A stretch of 64,000 nucleotides of DNA from Rhabdornis inornatus. Lineage: Eukaryota > Chordata > Aves > Passeriformes > Rhabdornithidae. The stretch's first letter is position 1. Each line of letters begins with the position of its first letter. This document shows, in pieces, positions 24,179-36,759 of the stretch. A model generated the notes under the pieces. The model made no database searches and was not told the origin of the DNA. It saw only the letters and a program-made list of their open reading frames with translations. The stretch is taken from positions 2,138,618 to 2,202,617 of the forward strand of contig VWZS01009792.1 of NCBI GenBank assembly GCA_013397075.1, read 5' to 3'. The translations under genes were made by a program, and so were the position numbers.

Positions 24179-27100
24179 AACATGTCTTAGTTTTAGATTT
24201 TCATTCCAGGGTTATTATTAGAGAATTTGGAGAGGAATAAAAATAGCAGGCCTGAATTTATATAGGGGATAATAATACAAAATGTACATTTAATAAAACA
24301 TGTTATTTGGAATTAAAAAATACTCAGCAACTAAACAATGGCAATTGAACTGAAGCAAATGTGACTCACTCATGCAGTGTTTAATTTGTCAAGTACATGA
24401 CCACATACTTCCTTACTTCGCAACGATTTCTTATCAAATTTATTGCAGTGTACAGGGAGAACTGTAGTAAAATTGCACTGTAGTGCACAGAGACAGGGAC
24501 ATATTGCATTTGGAAATAAGGCAGACAAGATGCCAGAGTATATAGGTGCTAGTTCTTTATATTTACATACAGGGATGTGCATAGCTATATAGGTACACAT
24601 ACCTTTCTTGAGGAACTACCGAGTTTTTGCATATAATGTATGCCTAAGCTTAGCCTATTTTCAAGACAGATAAATGTGAGACAGAAGAGGCACAGAGAAC
24701 GCTTAAGGGAATGCAAAAATCTGTTTATGGGAAGTGATTGAAAATGCTTGATTTGCTTAGACCAGCACAATGCAATGTAGCAAAAGATATGTTTTTTCTC
24801 TACAAATATATGGGAAAAGAGTTGAATATAGAAGAAAGGAAAATTGCTCTGGGCTTGACAGGTGTTTTAGGTACAAAAGCAAATCAGTGTAAAATTGTGC
24901 TCAATAAAGAATTCAAAATTGTTACCCTTCATGATTTTATCTTGTAGGGACAGTGCTTGATAAATTAAGTGTTCTGTTCAACCTTATGGATTTCAGGTTT
25001 TATTCAAAACCACAAAGTATAAGAATAAATTTTTTTAAATGTTTTTACCTCTATTGCTACAATTCATAGCTACTGTCTTCTAAGCAATAATTTGCCCCAG
25101 TTCTGTCTCATTTTGAGCCATATCCCCTTTGCCTTTCATTTTTGTCTCTTCGCTCTCCATTTATCAAATGCTCATTTTAGGTTCTGGTCCTTCTGTATAT
25201 CCATGCATCCATGCATCCATCCCTCCGTCCATCCATCCATCCATCCATCCATCCATCCATCCATCCATCCATCCATCCATCTATCCATCCGTGCCTCCTA
25301 TTGATTCCCTAATATCCCTCTCTTCCCTCCCACCCATTTCCTCTCTTCTGTTTCCATGCATTACCTGGCCTCTGTCATTGTTCTCTTTGCATTCCCACTG
25401 CTCAACTTTCAGCTCCCTGTATTGTCAAGTTTCTTTTTAGTCCTTCTGTTCCCTAATTCCCTTACAAATGATCACCAGACATGGGTGAAGGATCATTGCT
25501 GAGAGCACAAAGAGAATGCCTTTCTGCTCTTCCCTGTGTCAAGTGTCATAACCAGTGTGAAGAACAAATCTCATCCACCCTTTTCAGCTCTGAAGAGCCT
25601 AGTCCTGAAGAATTCTCTAGATGATTTAGCTGCAAAACTTCAAAAGATGACAAACTCATATGAAGGTCCCTTTATTTCTTTCAGAATTTTCTTGATGCTT
25701 AGACTTAGGGTAGCATTAATGCAGAGTTTCACTGATATGAGAAAAAATTACATCCTCGATGTAAAATTACCCTTGGACCAGACACCTAAACTGGAAAACA
25801 TGCCTGAGCAATCTGTTAAATGTGTTGGTGCTCTTCATGTAGAACAGAGTATCACCAAGGAACAGAAAGTTTCAGGCAATCTGAAGCACAAGCACTGTTA
25901 CCAGCAATTTATAAACCCACAGCAGAAATTATAGCAGTAATATCACATATGGACTGCTTAAAGTGATGGATAAATTTCAAATGCTTCTTAAAATGATGAA
26001 GCTGCATGAAATGTCAGCAATGCTCATTAGGGTTTTGATTTTGTTCTTGCTTTGGTTGTGTTTTAGGTTTTTGTTTTTTTTTTTTCTTAGTGGATGTCAC
26101 TTAAAACCTCTCAGTCTAAATGTTTAACAGTGTAAGTTCCTTTTCAGAACCTGTAGGAGGGAAAAATGTGTTTAAGTATATCGAGCATTACCAAAAGCCA
26201 ATGCCTGGAGTGAACACAGTGTATGTGAACACTAAAGATACCTATTGTATGGTTCTAAAATGTGAGTCACGTTATTATATAATCACTTCAATTGATATAT
26301 ATATCACGTCAATATATCACTTCAACTGATCAATTTTTATAGTCAAGGAAAATCTTAATTTACACAATATTTTAATTGAAGAAAAAAGTTAAATCAATAA
26401 TCAATATTCTTTTGAAGCAATGCTAAGTTAAATTATAAATAAATTTGTTCCAGTAATTGGATAAAGTCAGGCGTATACTGTTAAAATATGATCTGTAAGA
26501 AAATGACAGCAGTTCTTTAAGTGAGAGATACTTAAACCATTCTACACAGACACAAACCACTGTCTTAAAATGAAAATTCTAGTCTTGACCTCATCAGGAA
26601 GATACAGAACACATTGATTATGTGGAAACCTATAGGAAGCAAGAGTAATTAGACTGATTTGCATACCTGAATTAACATAATTGTTTTTAAATACCAATGG
26701 TTTAAAACCCCAAGGGAGTTTTGGACTGTAATTGTAATGAGTGTGATTTACAGGAAAAGGCAACAGTTCAACTTCCCCAGTGATCTATCTTACTAAGGAT
26801 ATAATTTTAATTTTGCACTTAATTATTGTTTGAGATATGCTACACAACTGTCATAGTACACCTCTAGTTCTCTAACGACTAAAGAGATTTTAGTTAATTG
26901 GAAAGACTTCCTAAATTTTTGCTAACCTTAAACTATCTTCCTGAAATGCAACAGTTTATGTTTGTAAGGAGTACACAGTGCATTTGAATGCCTAGTTCAA
27001 ATGGCTGGGAGATTTAGTCAGAAAGTGTTTGGAATCTGAGTGATATGCTTGGTTGGAGTTACCTCACCTTATTTCAAACCTATGGAACTGACCAAGATTC

Positions 27101-29034
27101 CCTCAGCTTCCTGGGCAGTGAGCACAGAGAGAGAGAGTTGGAGATTTCAAATCATTTGGCAGAAAAAAATATTTTGTAGTTATGTATCAAAACTCCTTTG
27201 CGAAGAAACTCTGAGGTCAATTCTGTACTTGTTGAGGTAGATGAGACTTTTGGCCAAGGCTTCAGTAGTATAAAAAAAGTCCCCAGTTCTTGGTTATTTT
27301 TGTCATATTCAGATTGTTAGACAAAGATTAAATATTTCTGGAACCTTCTTTTAAAGCTAAGCCTTCATGTTTTGAAAAATGGTTTGATCTCTAAGTTATG
27401 ATTAAGAATATTCTGTAATCTTCCTGATAATAGGAATTATAAGAAAACTGCAAAATGCTTCCAGTTTATAACAGTAAAGAAGGAGCCTATTTCTGGTTTT
27501 CTTAACTACATTTTCAAGGTCCTGTGACAAATGTATGTAATGTTTCTGTAAAATTTCTTGGGAAAATAAAAAGACCATTTAAATGATAAGCAAAATGTGT
27601 AAGTTGCTATTTGCTTTCCCTGACCACAATGGTAATTTTGAAACAAAGAAGGAAAAAAGCAATTCATTACATCTAAATGATAAATCCACAACAGAATGAT
27701 TTAATATGAATCCTAAACAAATTCTCTTACACTTAAATTTCTGTAACACGATAGAATAGTAGATAAATTACGAGGCCATATTTTCAGCTCTTTCTTCAGT
27801 TCTAAACTCTACTTTATGACAAGTAAGCATCTTTGAATTTAGTAATCCATGTATTTCAAACACAGACTTAATTTGAAAGATGTTGCAATAGAGCAGAACA
27901 ATGAACTACTAATTATGGCTTTTTCTTTTTTTTTCCCTTCTGTCTTTTGTTCAATCATCTATGCTCTTTCTATGGACTGCAGTAGATTGTATCAAATTGT
28001 ATCCTGCTAGTGACAACAGACTAATCATTTTAATTCCTCTCTTTGGCTAATAGCCTTTTGATTCATAGACATCTGCTATATTTCATTCTCTATTTCTTCT
28101 TTCTCCAGAAGACTTTTCTTATTCTATAGCTGGAGAGATTTCTCTATCCAGTTTGTTCTGAGTTTCAATTTCGTGTCATGTCTGTCTCAGAGTAAATGTT
28201 GTGGATGAAAGCTGAGGAAAACTTTATGGATTCTTTTAAAGTATCTTTTTTTTCCCCTTCTATTCTTTGCTATAATATTTTTTTTTTTAATAATTTTGTA
28301 GATTTTTGATCAACATGCAACTTTAGCATCCAGTGCAAAGGAAAGGATTTTCATTTCTGATGCTGATGTTTATTACTCTTGTAACAAAAGAAAATGAGAA
28401 TGATTCAGACCAGTCTTATATTCTGAATACATATGAATTTCTGAAAGAAATCAGGAGATGCACAACCTAATGCTTTCACATTCTCATACCTTAATGGAGG
28501 AATAGTTGCAAAGTTCAATGAAAAAAATAAAGTTTTCAGGCTCACTTGAACAGACAAGGATAATTTTCTATAACAATGAACCCATGTAGTAGAATGAACC
28601 GTGAAAAAATGTGCACAAGATCTATTTTATTGCATACTGTCAACTAGAAGACCCTAGAGTTAATTTCACAAGACTTTTTCTTTTTCCATCCTGATCACAA
28701 TAATCTGATAAATTGCAGAAGCATTCACAACCTGATCCCTGCAAAATGTGTTTTTGAAAAGAAAAATCAGTTATCTGTACTTTGAAAAAGCGTATACGAT
28801 GCTAGGATTTTTTTTCTTCAAGCATTGAAAGATTTATCTTTACCTAATTTTATTAAAAGGAAAATGAAACTTGAGCCCATGGTGTTTTAGATTGCCAATA
28901 TATTTTTCTAATTTTGGCAGGTGAAAATGAGTAAGACACAGATTTTTATGGGGAGAAAAAAAAATCAAATAGGTAATTGAAATGTAGTAGTGATATTGCT
29001 TAGGATTTGCATCAAAAAGAAGGCAAAACACAGC
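24179..29034. other. Non-coding AT-rich sequence
   Basis: I see no gene. An (ATCC)n microsatellite lies at 25198-25292. The longest plus-strand ORF of the window that contains no assembly gap (25536-25934, 132 codons) lies here. It has no recognisable domain, no promoter-like or splice context and average AT-rich composition, so I treat it as chance. Partial duplications of atcacttcaa(t/c)tgat occur near 26281-26330. Confidence 0.65.
25198..25292. repeat. (ATCC)n tetranucleotide microsatellite
   Basis: About 95 bp of atcc/catc units. The left part is imperfect (atgcatccatgcatcc, ccctccgtcc) and the core of roughly 13 units is almost perfect. In translation it gives a spurious IHPS repeat protein on the plus strand. 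It is likely length-polymorphic. Confidence 0.95.
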
Positions 29035-29926
29035 TGTAGTGGTTTGTACTAATTTCCTGAAATACTTCCCTGTCAGGACCTGGGCAGCTTCCTCTATGTC
29101 TGACAAAAACAGCATGAAAACAACGAGGTCAGACAAAAGAAAGAAATCGGGTCGCAGATGGAAGGGATTGATGGAGATGCCTCACTCTCAGACTGAAATG
29201 TCCCTTCTTTAAGCTGTTGAGAAGAGGCTCTTAATTTCCTTATAACACATAGAAATGCATTATGGGGTGGATGAAATGTTCTAACTGTAGACATGAGCAG
29301 AGGCATTTGTGCTAAAGTAAGTAGATGTAGAAGTGGCTCTGATCCCATAAGAAATTTGAACAGAGAGGAGAGAAGACTTGTGCTTTCTCCCAGGAAGAGA
29401 AGAAGAAAGACTTCTGTTTTCAAAGACAGAGAGCTTTTGTTAGAACTGTTATAATCCTTAAAGTGTGCCCCATAAATTGACATGGTCCTCGATAACAGGT
29501 GTGGGAAGACTATTAGTGGAGGAAGAAATTTTTGCAATGATCATATTTCCATTCTTCCAGGCGGCTGATTCACTCTGACAATGAGGCCAGGAGAAACTGT
29601 TTCTTGTGGAGAAATCTCCATAGACTGAAGAGAAGTCTCCCCTCCCAAGTAAATTGGTGAAAGACTATTTTTAAAGATGGTAAACTGACTGATTTGTTTC
29701 TGCATGTTGTCAGTGTGAAAGAAAAGAAGTTGTGGAGAGAAGTGTTCTGAAATTTTTATTCTAATTATTTTGATTTTTTCCTATAGTTTTTATCAATAAA
29801 TTTTTCTTTGTGTCCTTCAAAATTTAAGCCTGTTTTGCCTTCCTCCTAATCCTATCTCACAAAAGGAAATGAGTAAACAATTCTAGAGGGTGCAATGGTG
29901 ATCTGGCCAACGCCAAATCCGCAACA
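29035..29926 (+). mobile_element. Solo LTR of an avian endogenous retrovirus
   Basis: An 892-bp block starts tgtagtggtttgtact and ends gccaaatccgcaaca, so it has the TG...CA ends of an LTR. Recognisable landmarks in plus orientation are ggacctgggcagcttcctct, a purine-rich middle, gaagagaagtctcccctccc, a poly(A) signal aataaa at 29795-29800 and the U5-like ctaatcctatctcacaaaag near the 3' end. I recognise the layout from bird (songbird) ERV LTRs, but the family name needs a library search. No gag, pol or env follows it, so it is a solo LTR left by recombination. I could not see a matching target duplication (acagc before, taatt after). Its minus strand carries a 147-codon ORF (29094-29537) that is only a by-product of the LTR sequence. 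Confidence 0.82.
29795..29800 (+). promoter_or_regulatory. LTR polyadenylation signal (aataaa)
   Basis: A canonical aataaa hexamer about 130 bp before the 3' end of the solo LTR, as expected at the R region. It is inferred from position; no transcript evidence is available. Confidence 0.55.
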
Positions 29927-32881
29927 TAATTGGTACATTAGCTGAGAAATCTCAAACTGGCAAATCAAAACTGCTACAACAGCAAATAGTTTCAAGTCCT
30001 CTTTAGATTATCACAATCCACCATGTTCTCCTAAATCTTTAACTTGAAAGAATGGATATGATTGTTTGTTCTGTTGTGATCACATCCATTACCACATAAA
30101 AAGTACCAGCATTACAACATAAAAAGATGCTGCCTTGATGCTTTTGGTGTGAATATTTTTTCTTCTAACATTTCACTTGATTTGAAAAAGGAATTCCAAA
30201 GTCGAAGAGTAAAAGCAGACACCCCTCATTGGCACTAAGAAAAATGTCACCACCAGCAGGCAGAGAAGTCTCAAGGTTACTTTCTCTCCAGAGTCTTAAT
30301 TTACAAGGCAGACATGCACAGCTTCTCCAGACCACCAGGTAGGAAAAACAGCTTGATGTTTTAATGAAAGTGCAACAGTGGGTCTCTAACTGTCAAAGTC
30401 ACTCTCAGCAAGATAAATGCTTGCAGAAAGATTGCTAATGTGATGAAAGTGCAAAATCCATCAATATACAGTCCACACTAGCGTTACCTATGACAGTTTT
30501 CCCACTGGAACTTCAAAGTGATATAAATTTTAACATAATGTTCATAAGCCAGAAAGTATTCAGTGATTGAAATCATATTCAGTCACTCGAAATCAGAGCT
30601 CTATAATACAAGTGGCCAACTCTCAGGTTTTTGCGCAATATATCCCCACCTTTTGCTTATAAATCTTAACAAGTGGTAAGGGAAAACAATTCCAAGAAAG
30701 TTGCAAAATTTTCTCTACTTTTAGGCCAGATGCTGAAGAATTTTCAGTGGGCCATCACTGGTTTGCAGCATCTAAGTAGCAAAGCCATAGAGAGGGAATT
30801 TGTATAGATTATCTAACTTGCTTATCTATTACGAAAAATTCTTAGGGGGGGTGGAGGAAGTAGGCTTTGGGCCTTTTCACTTATCTTATTTTTCAGTCTA
30901 TATCTTTGCTAAATTGATTATATTTCCTCCTTCCTCTGAAAAAAATTAACCATTTATATATATTTATATATTTATATACACACACACACATACATGTTTA
31001 TTATTTTTGGTTGACAGAAAAAATATTAAATAATAATATTTGTAATACATAAAACCTAAACAGAAATTTCTAATATCAAAAACTCTTTGATATTCATATC
31101 TAGCCTAGGAGTTTAGAATAGAATTAGAATATGTTTAGAATATGCATATCAACAAAATAGGAATTATTTCAATTTGGTTTTAAAATATTATAGTTATGAT
31201 TTCGGGCTGATTTTAGTTAGGTCAGAAAAAAAGTCAAAATATAGAAAATTGGAAGCAACAAAATAAATATATATCTTCCTTTTAAAGAAGAAATTTCTGA
31301 TTATTTTATTTCTTTTCCTATGTTTTTCCCCTGCCTGAAGATAAGATTGTGATTTTGCTCAGTTCAATTTTTTGACATTACACAGAATATTTCTCTAAAA
31401 GCAAGAGAAATAAATGGTAGAAATCTGTAGTCTGCTCAGAATTTTCATTTTGCTTTCCCTACATTTTTCAGAACCCCTGTCTTTTGCCCATGCAGACAGA
31501 CAAGTGCAAATGGCAAAACTGTCATTATGTTTGAATTCACTCAGAAAAAAACCCTTTCTTTCTGAAATGTAACTTTATCACTCTCCTCCTGAGCTATGGC
31601 TTTGCAATCTGCTGTTATGCTTTTTCTAACTACTGCAAAATGTAGTGTAACTTAAAAATCCTTCCCTCCAATTAACCTCTCAGAAAAGTCTGCTTAATAA
31701 CAAATTTTAGTGTTTTGTTATGGAAACAAATTAATTTGTAACTATTTATAAAGATATTAAACAGTAAATTAATGATGAAATTAAAGAATTGCCCCCATCT
31801 TGACCTGAAATGATTTATAAAACCAGCCCAAACACACTCTGTAACACAGATTGCATCTATAGATATGTTTAAAATCATTGGAAATACTCCAACTGTGCAG
31901 AAGAAGTTAATCCTCATATTTCAAAATAAATGTAAGATGAGTTAGGCAATATTTAAGCTAGTTAGCATGACACAAGTTCTGGACAAAGTTGATAAGAAAT
32001 ATAATTGGTAACGTATTAAAAGATTGTAACTTAATTAATGGTAATGAAAGTAGCTTTGTGGAAATAAGATATTTAAGATAAAACTCATATATTATTTTAG
32101 GAGATTATAACTTGATTACCATTGAAACCTAGTAAACTGAAGGCCTCTCAAAGACAATTTGCTTGATGCTGCATGACGTGATTGGAAGTTAGACTGCACA
32201 AAACCAGAGCATTTTGTGTTGAGAGCTGGTAAACTAATTATGGATAGAAAAGTGACAGAACAACACCTTCACTAGTGAAACTGATGCTGTTTTGTGCCAC
32301 TTCCATACAAAATTACAGTTGCCTGCTTTATTACAGTGCAATGGGTGAAATGGTTTGACAAGCCCACCATTTTCACTTTGGCTAGCAGGACATCAAGGCT
32401 AACTATGATCCCTGGGCTCCCACTTGTATCATTTAAAGTTGGAAGCACTTTGGTCTAGCACAGATATTTCATTGGATGAAATCCAAATTACTACAAGGTG
32501 GGACAAAATTAATTCAAACCCCATATTTCCAGCTAGACAAGCAATTATTTGATGTAGCAAGTCAGCTGTGGCCATCATGGCATTTTATTCTGTTCTAAAA
32601 GCTTTCAAATCAGTTATTTCATGCAAGGATTGCTGATGGTGAGCATTATATTTTCTCACCTACGTATCACAGAATATCAAAATGACCAACATGGGGTTCC
32701 AATATGTGAAACATGACGGAGATGGAAAAGTTGTGTCTTTTTCTTTCTTTTCTTGCCTTCCTGGGGAAAAAAAAAAAAAAAGGTATTTTTTTTGTCTTAG
32801 ATTTTCTTTAATCCCACCCTCTTGCTTCCTCTTAATTTAACACACTCTAGAATGTCAAAAGGAAAAAATGCTGGCTTTTTA
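29927..32881. other. Non-coding sequence, part with conserved-element look
   Basis: I see no gene. A TA/CA microsatellite lies at 30954-30996 and a G-run followed by ggagg near 30845. The part from about 32130 to 32680 is less AT-biased, free of simple repeats and information-rich, a texture often seen in vertebrate conserved non-coding elements (see findings). A poly(A) run lies at 32766-32780. Confidence 0.55.
30954..30996. repeat. (TTTATA)n/(CA)n compound microsatellite
   Basis: Three tttatata units run directly into a cacacacacaca stretch and then catacat. Confidence 0.85.
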
Positions 32882-33128
32882 TGTGCTGGTTTTGGCTGGG
32901 ATGGAGTTAATTTTCATCACAGTAACTAGTTTGGGGCTGTGTTTTGCATTTGTGCTGAAAACAGCTCTGATAACAGAGGACATTTTTGTTATAACTTGTA
33001 GAGAGCCAACACCCTTTCTGCCCCTTATTCCATCCCATCAGTGAGTAGGCTGGGGGTGCACAGGGAGCTGGGAAGGGACACAGCTGGGACGGCTGAGCCC
33101 ACCTGATAATGGTTATCAAGGGATGTGC
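32882..33128 (+). mobile_element. Truncated ERV LTR (TGTGCTGGTTTTGG type)
   Basis: The block starts tgtgctggttttggctggga, then tggagttaattttcatcac, gtttggggctgtgttttgc, gtgagtaggctgggggtgca and gggaagggacacagctggga. This is the 5' half of a very common avian ERVL-like LTR, the same family as the full copy at 49253. After aagggatgtgct (about 33128) the match fails, so the 3' half (TATA, poly(A) region, U5) is lost. The following attaaacctttat could be a remnant of the 'attaaactgtctttat' region joined by an internal deletion, but it is too short to tell. Compared with the 49253 copy it retains the gagtaggctgggggtgcac segment better. Confidence 0.85.
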
Positions 33129-34645
33129 TAGCTAATTAAACCTTTATAACAAAGTCTGATTTTTTTCTTTTGGTTAAAAAACAGTATTTTCCTTTAAAAA
33201 AAAAAAAATCAGATTATTTAGCTGCCTGTGTTTTCATCTTGTAACAGATTCAGAAGCTCAGGGATTTAAGCAAAACTGTCTAATTTACACTCCAAGAGTT
33301 TAAACTAGAAAATTCTCTTCTGATATATTATAAGATTAAATTCACCTATGTGTTGTTGCAATACATTGGTATTTTAGAATCATTTTGGGAAGAAGCAGTA
33401 TATTAAATCTCCATCATCTGTCGTTTCTACAATGATGAGTATTCATCATAGATCAGAAATTCTTGTTGTTAGTTTCAGTGCACAAATAGTAGTTTACATG
33501 CTGTTGCATTGCTGTTACTCCAGGACTCAAGGTCCCAAAATACCATATTTAAATTTGTCCTTTGATCCTGCAGGGTATTGATGATGCTTCCAATTGACAC
33601 ATTTTGCCTCTGTGCAGGAGATGGGAGACACACAACACACACGTACACATACTCTGCATGTGCTTTTTTTTTTGGCCAAATACACTAAGTAAAATTTCAA
33701 ATAGATCAGGAAAGCTTCTTGGGAAACTGTACTAATAATCTCCAGAGCTCTCCTGCAACTTGCTGATACTTTTTGATGGCATCTTCTCAAAATTCTTACC
33801 AATTCCTGTTTTCTCCTGTTTGTCTGATGATATACTATGTGGCATACTGTTACATGAATCATTGAAATTTAGATTGGTTTTATAAACAAAATTTTCTATT
33901 TCTAGAAAAGAGGGCTATTAAAAATCTGTTTGCAATGGTCTGGAATAGTAACATTTCTAAAATTTTGTTGTACTTTTTCGTATTTTTCTATATTTTCCCT
34001 TATTTTCCCTGTTCATGTTTTCCTGTCTGTAACTGTTCAAAATCACACATACATGTAAAGCAAAGTTAATGTGATTTTAATTTTTTAGCATCTTCAGTTC
34101 TATGCTCTTTTCTTTTCCCTCATCCTCCCCCTCCAAAAGAAAAAAAGAAATTAACTTTGTGGTATTATGTCTCAGTTCTCCTTTTGCTGCATTCTCTTTG
34201 CTCAACATGCCAAAATCCAGTTATTTGAGTCTTGTTTCCAATTCAAAGGCGTTAACTCCAGGCAGTCATTTAGTATTTGTGCCAAAGCTTGTTATCTTTA
34301 GTACTTTCCAACCCTATATGTAGCAGGTCTGTAAGAACTTTTTTTACAATTTTTTAGTCTGAAAATAAATAATTTGCACCTTTTGTTTGCATTAATTTTA
34401 GCTCATATATATATATATATATTTAACCTAAACCAAAGACCTGGAATATTATCATCACAATTTCTGATATTTTTTACTGAAGAATGCAGACAAATGCACA
34501 ATATATATATAGTGTCCCAAGTAACAATAATGAATATTTAAAGACATTTTCTTTGTGAGTTAACTTTCTATACTGCATATGCAAAATCAATTTACAAGAG
34601 CATATAGTGACAGGACAAGGGAGACTTGTCTTCAAACTAACAGAG
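33129..34645. other. Non-coding AT-rich sequence
   Basis: I see no gene. There are AT microsatellites at 34404-34422 and 34500-34511 and otherwise unique sequence. A 111-codon minus-strand ORF at 33527-33862 has no recognisable similarity. Confidence 0.65.
34404..34422. repeat. (AT)n microsatellite
   Basis: Nine to ten uninterrupted AT units. A shorter AT run follows at 34500-34511. Confidence 0.85.
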
Positions 34646-34884
34646 ACTAGGTTTACATCATATATTAGGAAAAAAAAATCTTCCCTGTGAGGGTGGTGAG
34701 GCCTTGGCACAGGTTTCCCAGAGAAGCTGTGGCTGTCCCATCCCTGGAAGTGTTCAACACCACGTTGGATGGAGCTCTGAGCAACCTGGTCTAGGGGAAG
34801 TTGTCACTGCCCATGACAGGAAAGTTGGAACAAGATGATCTTTGATGTCCCCTCCAGCCCAGGCCATTCTGTGATTCTATGATC
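34646..34884 (+). mobile_element. CR1 LINE fragment, 3' end
   Basis: This is a plus-strand CR1 tail of about 240 bp. It shows tatattaggaaaaaaaaatc (the 'ttagattggatattaggaag' block), gtgagggtggtgaggccttg, cagagaagctgtggctgtcc, catccctggaagtgttcaac, gagcaacctggtctagggga and the terminal ccattctgtgattctatgat. All of the usual 3' landmarks are present in order with few changes, so it is relatively young. It is 5'-truncated just upstream of the end of ORF2. Confidence 0.95.
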
Positions 34885-35267
34885 CAACACACTATTCATA
34901 AAAAGTAATTCTGCTGGCAGTTCATCTGAAGATATTTAACCAATACATTTACCCACTAAATATTATTTAAAAATAAAATAGTTTTTAAGAAGCTGCTTGG
35001 TGTCAAAACATGCAATGCCATTCTGGTAGAGAGTATAGCTGCACAATGCCAAAGCTGGCACAGTGTGCCATTTGCCACCTGAATTCAAAATCCAACTATG
35101 TATTAGCAGGAATGACTACACTAGTATGTATAAATCTAAATTTATGAATGGCTAATTATGAGTTAGGCTTACATCTGCAATGAATTGCACAAAGTCTATG
35201 CACCGATCAAGTCCTATTCAGTAGCTTAACTACAGTCTTCTAAAAAAAGACACGTTTGAAGGTCTTG

Positions 35268-35311
35268 TTGGGTTTTTTGTGTTTTTTGGTTTTGTTTTGT
35301 TTTGTTTCTTT
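35268..35311. repeat. GTTT/GTTTT low-complexity tract
   Basis: G/T-only sequence, tgttgggttttttgtgtttt, followed by gttttgttttgtttc. It has the same type as the other GTTT tracts in the window. Confidence 0.85.
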
Positions 35312-36684
35312 GTGGCAGATGTTCTTGTAATTTCAATCATGCCAGAACTATTTCCTTTTATCACTTGCAAAATTGCACTGAAGTCATGAACACAATGACT
35401 ATAACTTGCCTGTCAAGTACAGTTTATGTTCAGCCTCTCTATTTTCCACAGCTCATCATTTATCTCTCCTCTAATTTTGGTAAGTGTTCTGACTATTGTT
35501 CAAAGTCTCTGGCCCTTACCAAAAATACACTTTTGTCCTTATAACCACTGGCTCAATTATCACAAAGTGGGAGGGAGCCCAGCACAGGTGGAAGGCTGAT
35601 GTGATTACTAAATCCCAGCAGACTTTTCTGTACTTTTAAATGCTTTGTTTGGTTGTATTTTATTTTGTTGTTGTTCTAACATTTGAGAAGCCAATAGAGG
35701 TGATTTTAACTCAGGTTGAAAGTTGTCATGAAACTGGTTTATGCCAGAAGCCTGTTCTGTTTTACCTGCATGTACAGATGTTTCAAAACGTACTGAAGGT
35801 CAGGCATGAAGATAAAACATTGAACAGAAGAGAGAATACATTATCCCAAAATCAGTACCTTTGATTTGCTGAGTTAGATGAGATTTGGATAAAATCTCTT
35901 TTTTTTTTTTTCCAATATTAGAGAGTAACCTACAATCTTTGTAAAAGAAATGTTTAGATGGATGGAAGTACACAGAGCTACATTAGGAAAAAATAGCTTT
36001 TTTTTTTTTTTAAACTCCGTGGTATAGTTGTGATTTTATGAAATTCTCACTTAAATGGAGGATGTCCTTTTTTTATTTTTTATTAAGTCACTCTTTGGTA
36101 GAATCTTCTAAATGTCTTGCTCAAATACAATTGAATGTGTCACCTCTTTGAAAGAGAGAATGTCGACAGTGTCAGCAACAACTGGCATCACATCCATATC
36201 CAGAAGCATCCAGAAGATATGTGGTGGAAATATGCATAAATATGGATGTGGAGGAAAGGCCTTCAGCTTTCTCTGTGTGATTTTGGTTTTTGGCAGTCAG
36301 GTTAAAAATAGAAACCAAATAATTCTTTGTATGACTGAGAATTATGGGATACCCTGTTTATTTTACTGTTTATTTTAATCTGACTCCTGTTCTCTGTGTC
36401 ATGCTTCTTCACCCTGCAACTTTCTGTCATAGGGATACCATTCACAATGCGTGGGATGGGCCATGGGCTAAATGTTGGAGAAAAAAATGTACTTTAACTT
36501 TCTTTAAAATTAAATATACTGCTTCCACTATCGCTTCTATCAATTTGTAGAAGTAGAATAAGAGGATATTGCTGGTTAAATTTCTAAGTCTGCTACCACC
36601 CAAATTGCTTTAAGAGTTGGTATCCTTCTGTTTATGGCACCATGCAATGGAATTGAAAGTCTAAAAAGTGACCTATTATGTCCA

Positions 36685-36685
<1 letters not shown>

Positions 36686-36747
<62 letters not shown>

Positions 36748-36759
36748 AAACAACAAAAA
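36686..36759. repeat. (AAC)n trinucleotide microsatellite
   Basis: About 20 perfect aac units (36686-36747) followed by imperfect aaaaacaac and an A/C tail. On the minus strand it reads as poly-cysteine (tgt) or poly-valine/leucine, which is spurious. The long pure tract suggests ongoing length polymorphism. Confidence 0.97.

Noticed and set aside
25536..25934. 132-codon plus-strand ORF
   Set aside because: No family resemblance, no splice or promoter context, and its composition equals the surrounding non-coding DNA. A single ORF of this size is plausible by chance in 64 kb.
26040..26092. Polypyrimidine tract followed by cttag, like a 3' splice acceptor
   Set aside because: T-runs followed by ag are frequent in this T-rich sequence, and no open exon-like frame with a donor follows.
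29094..29537. 147-codon minus-strand ORF, the longest in the window
   Set aside because: It lies entirely inside the solo LTR and runs antisense to it. It has no recognisable domain, and its leucine/serine-rich content follows from the LTR base composition.
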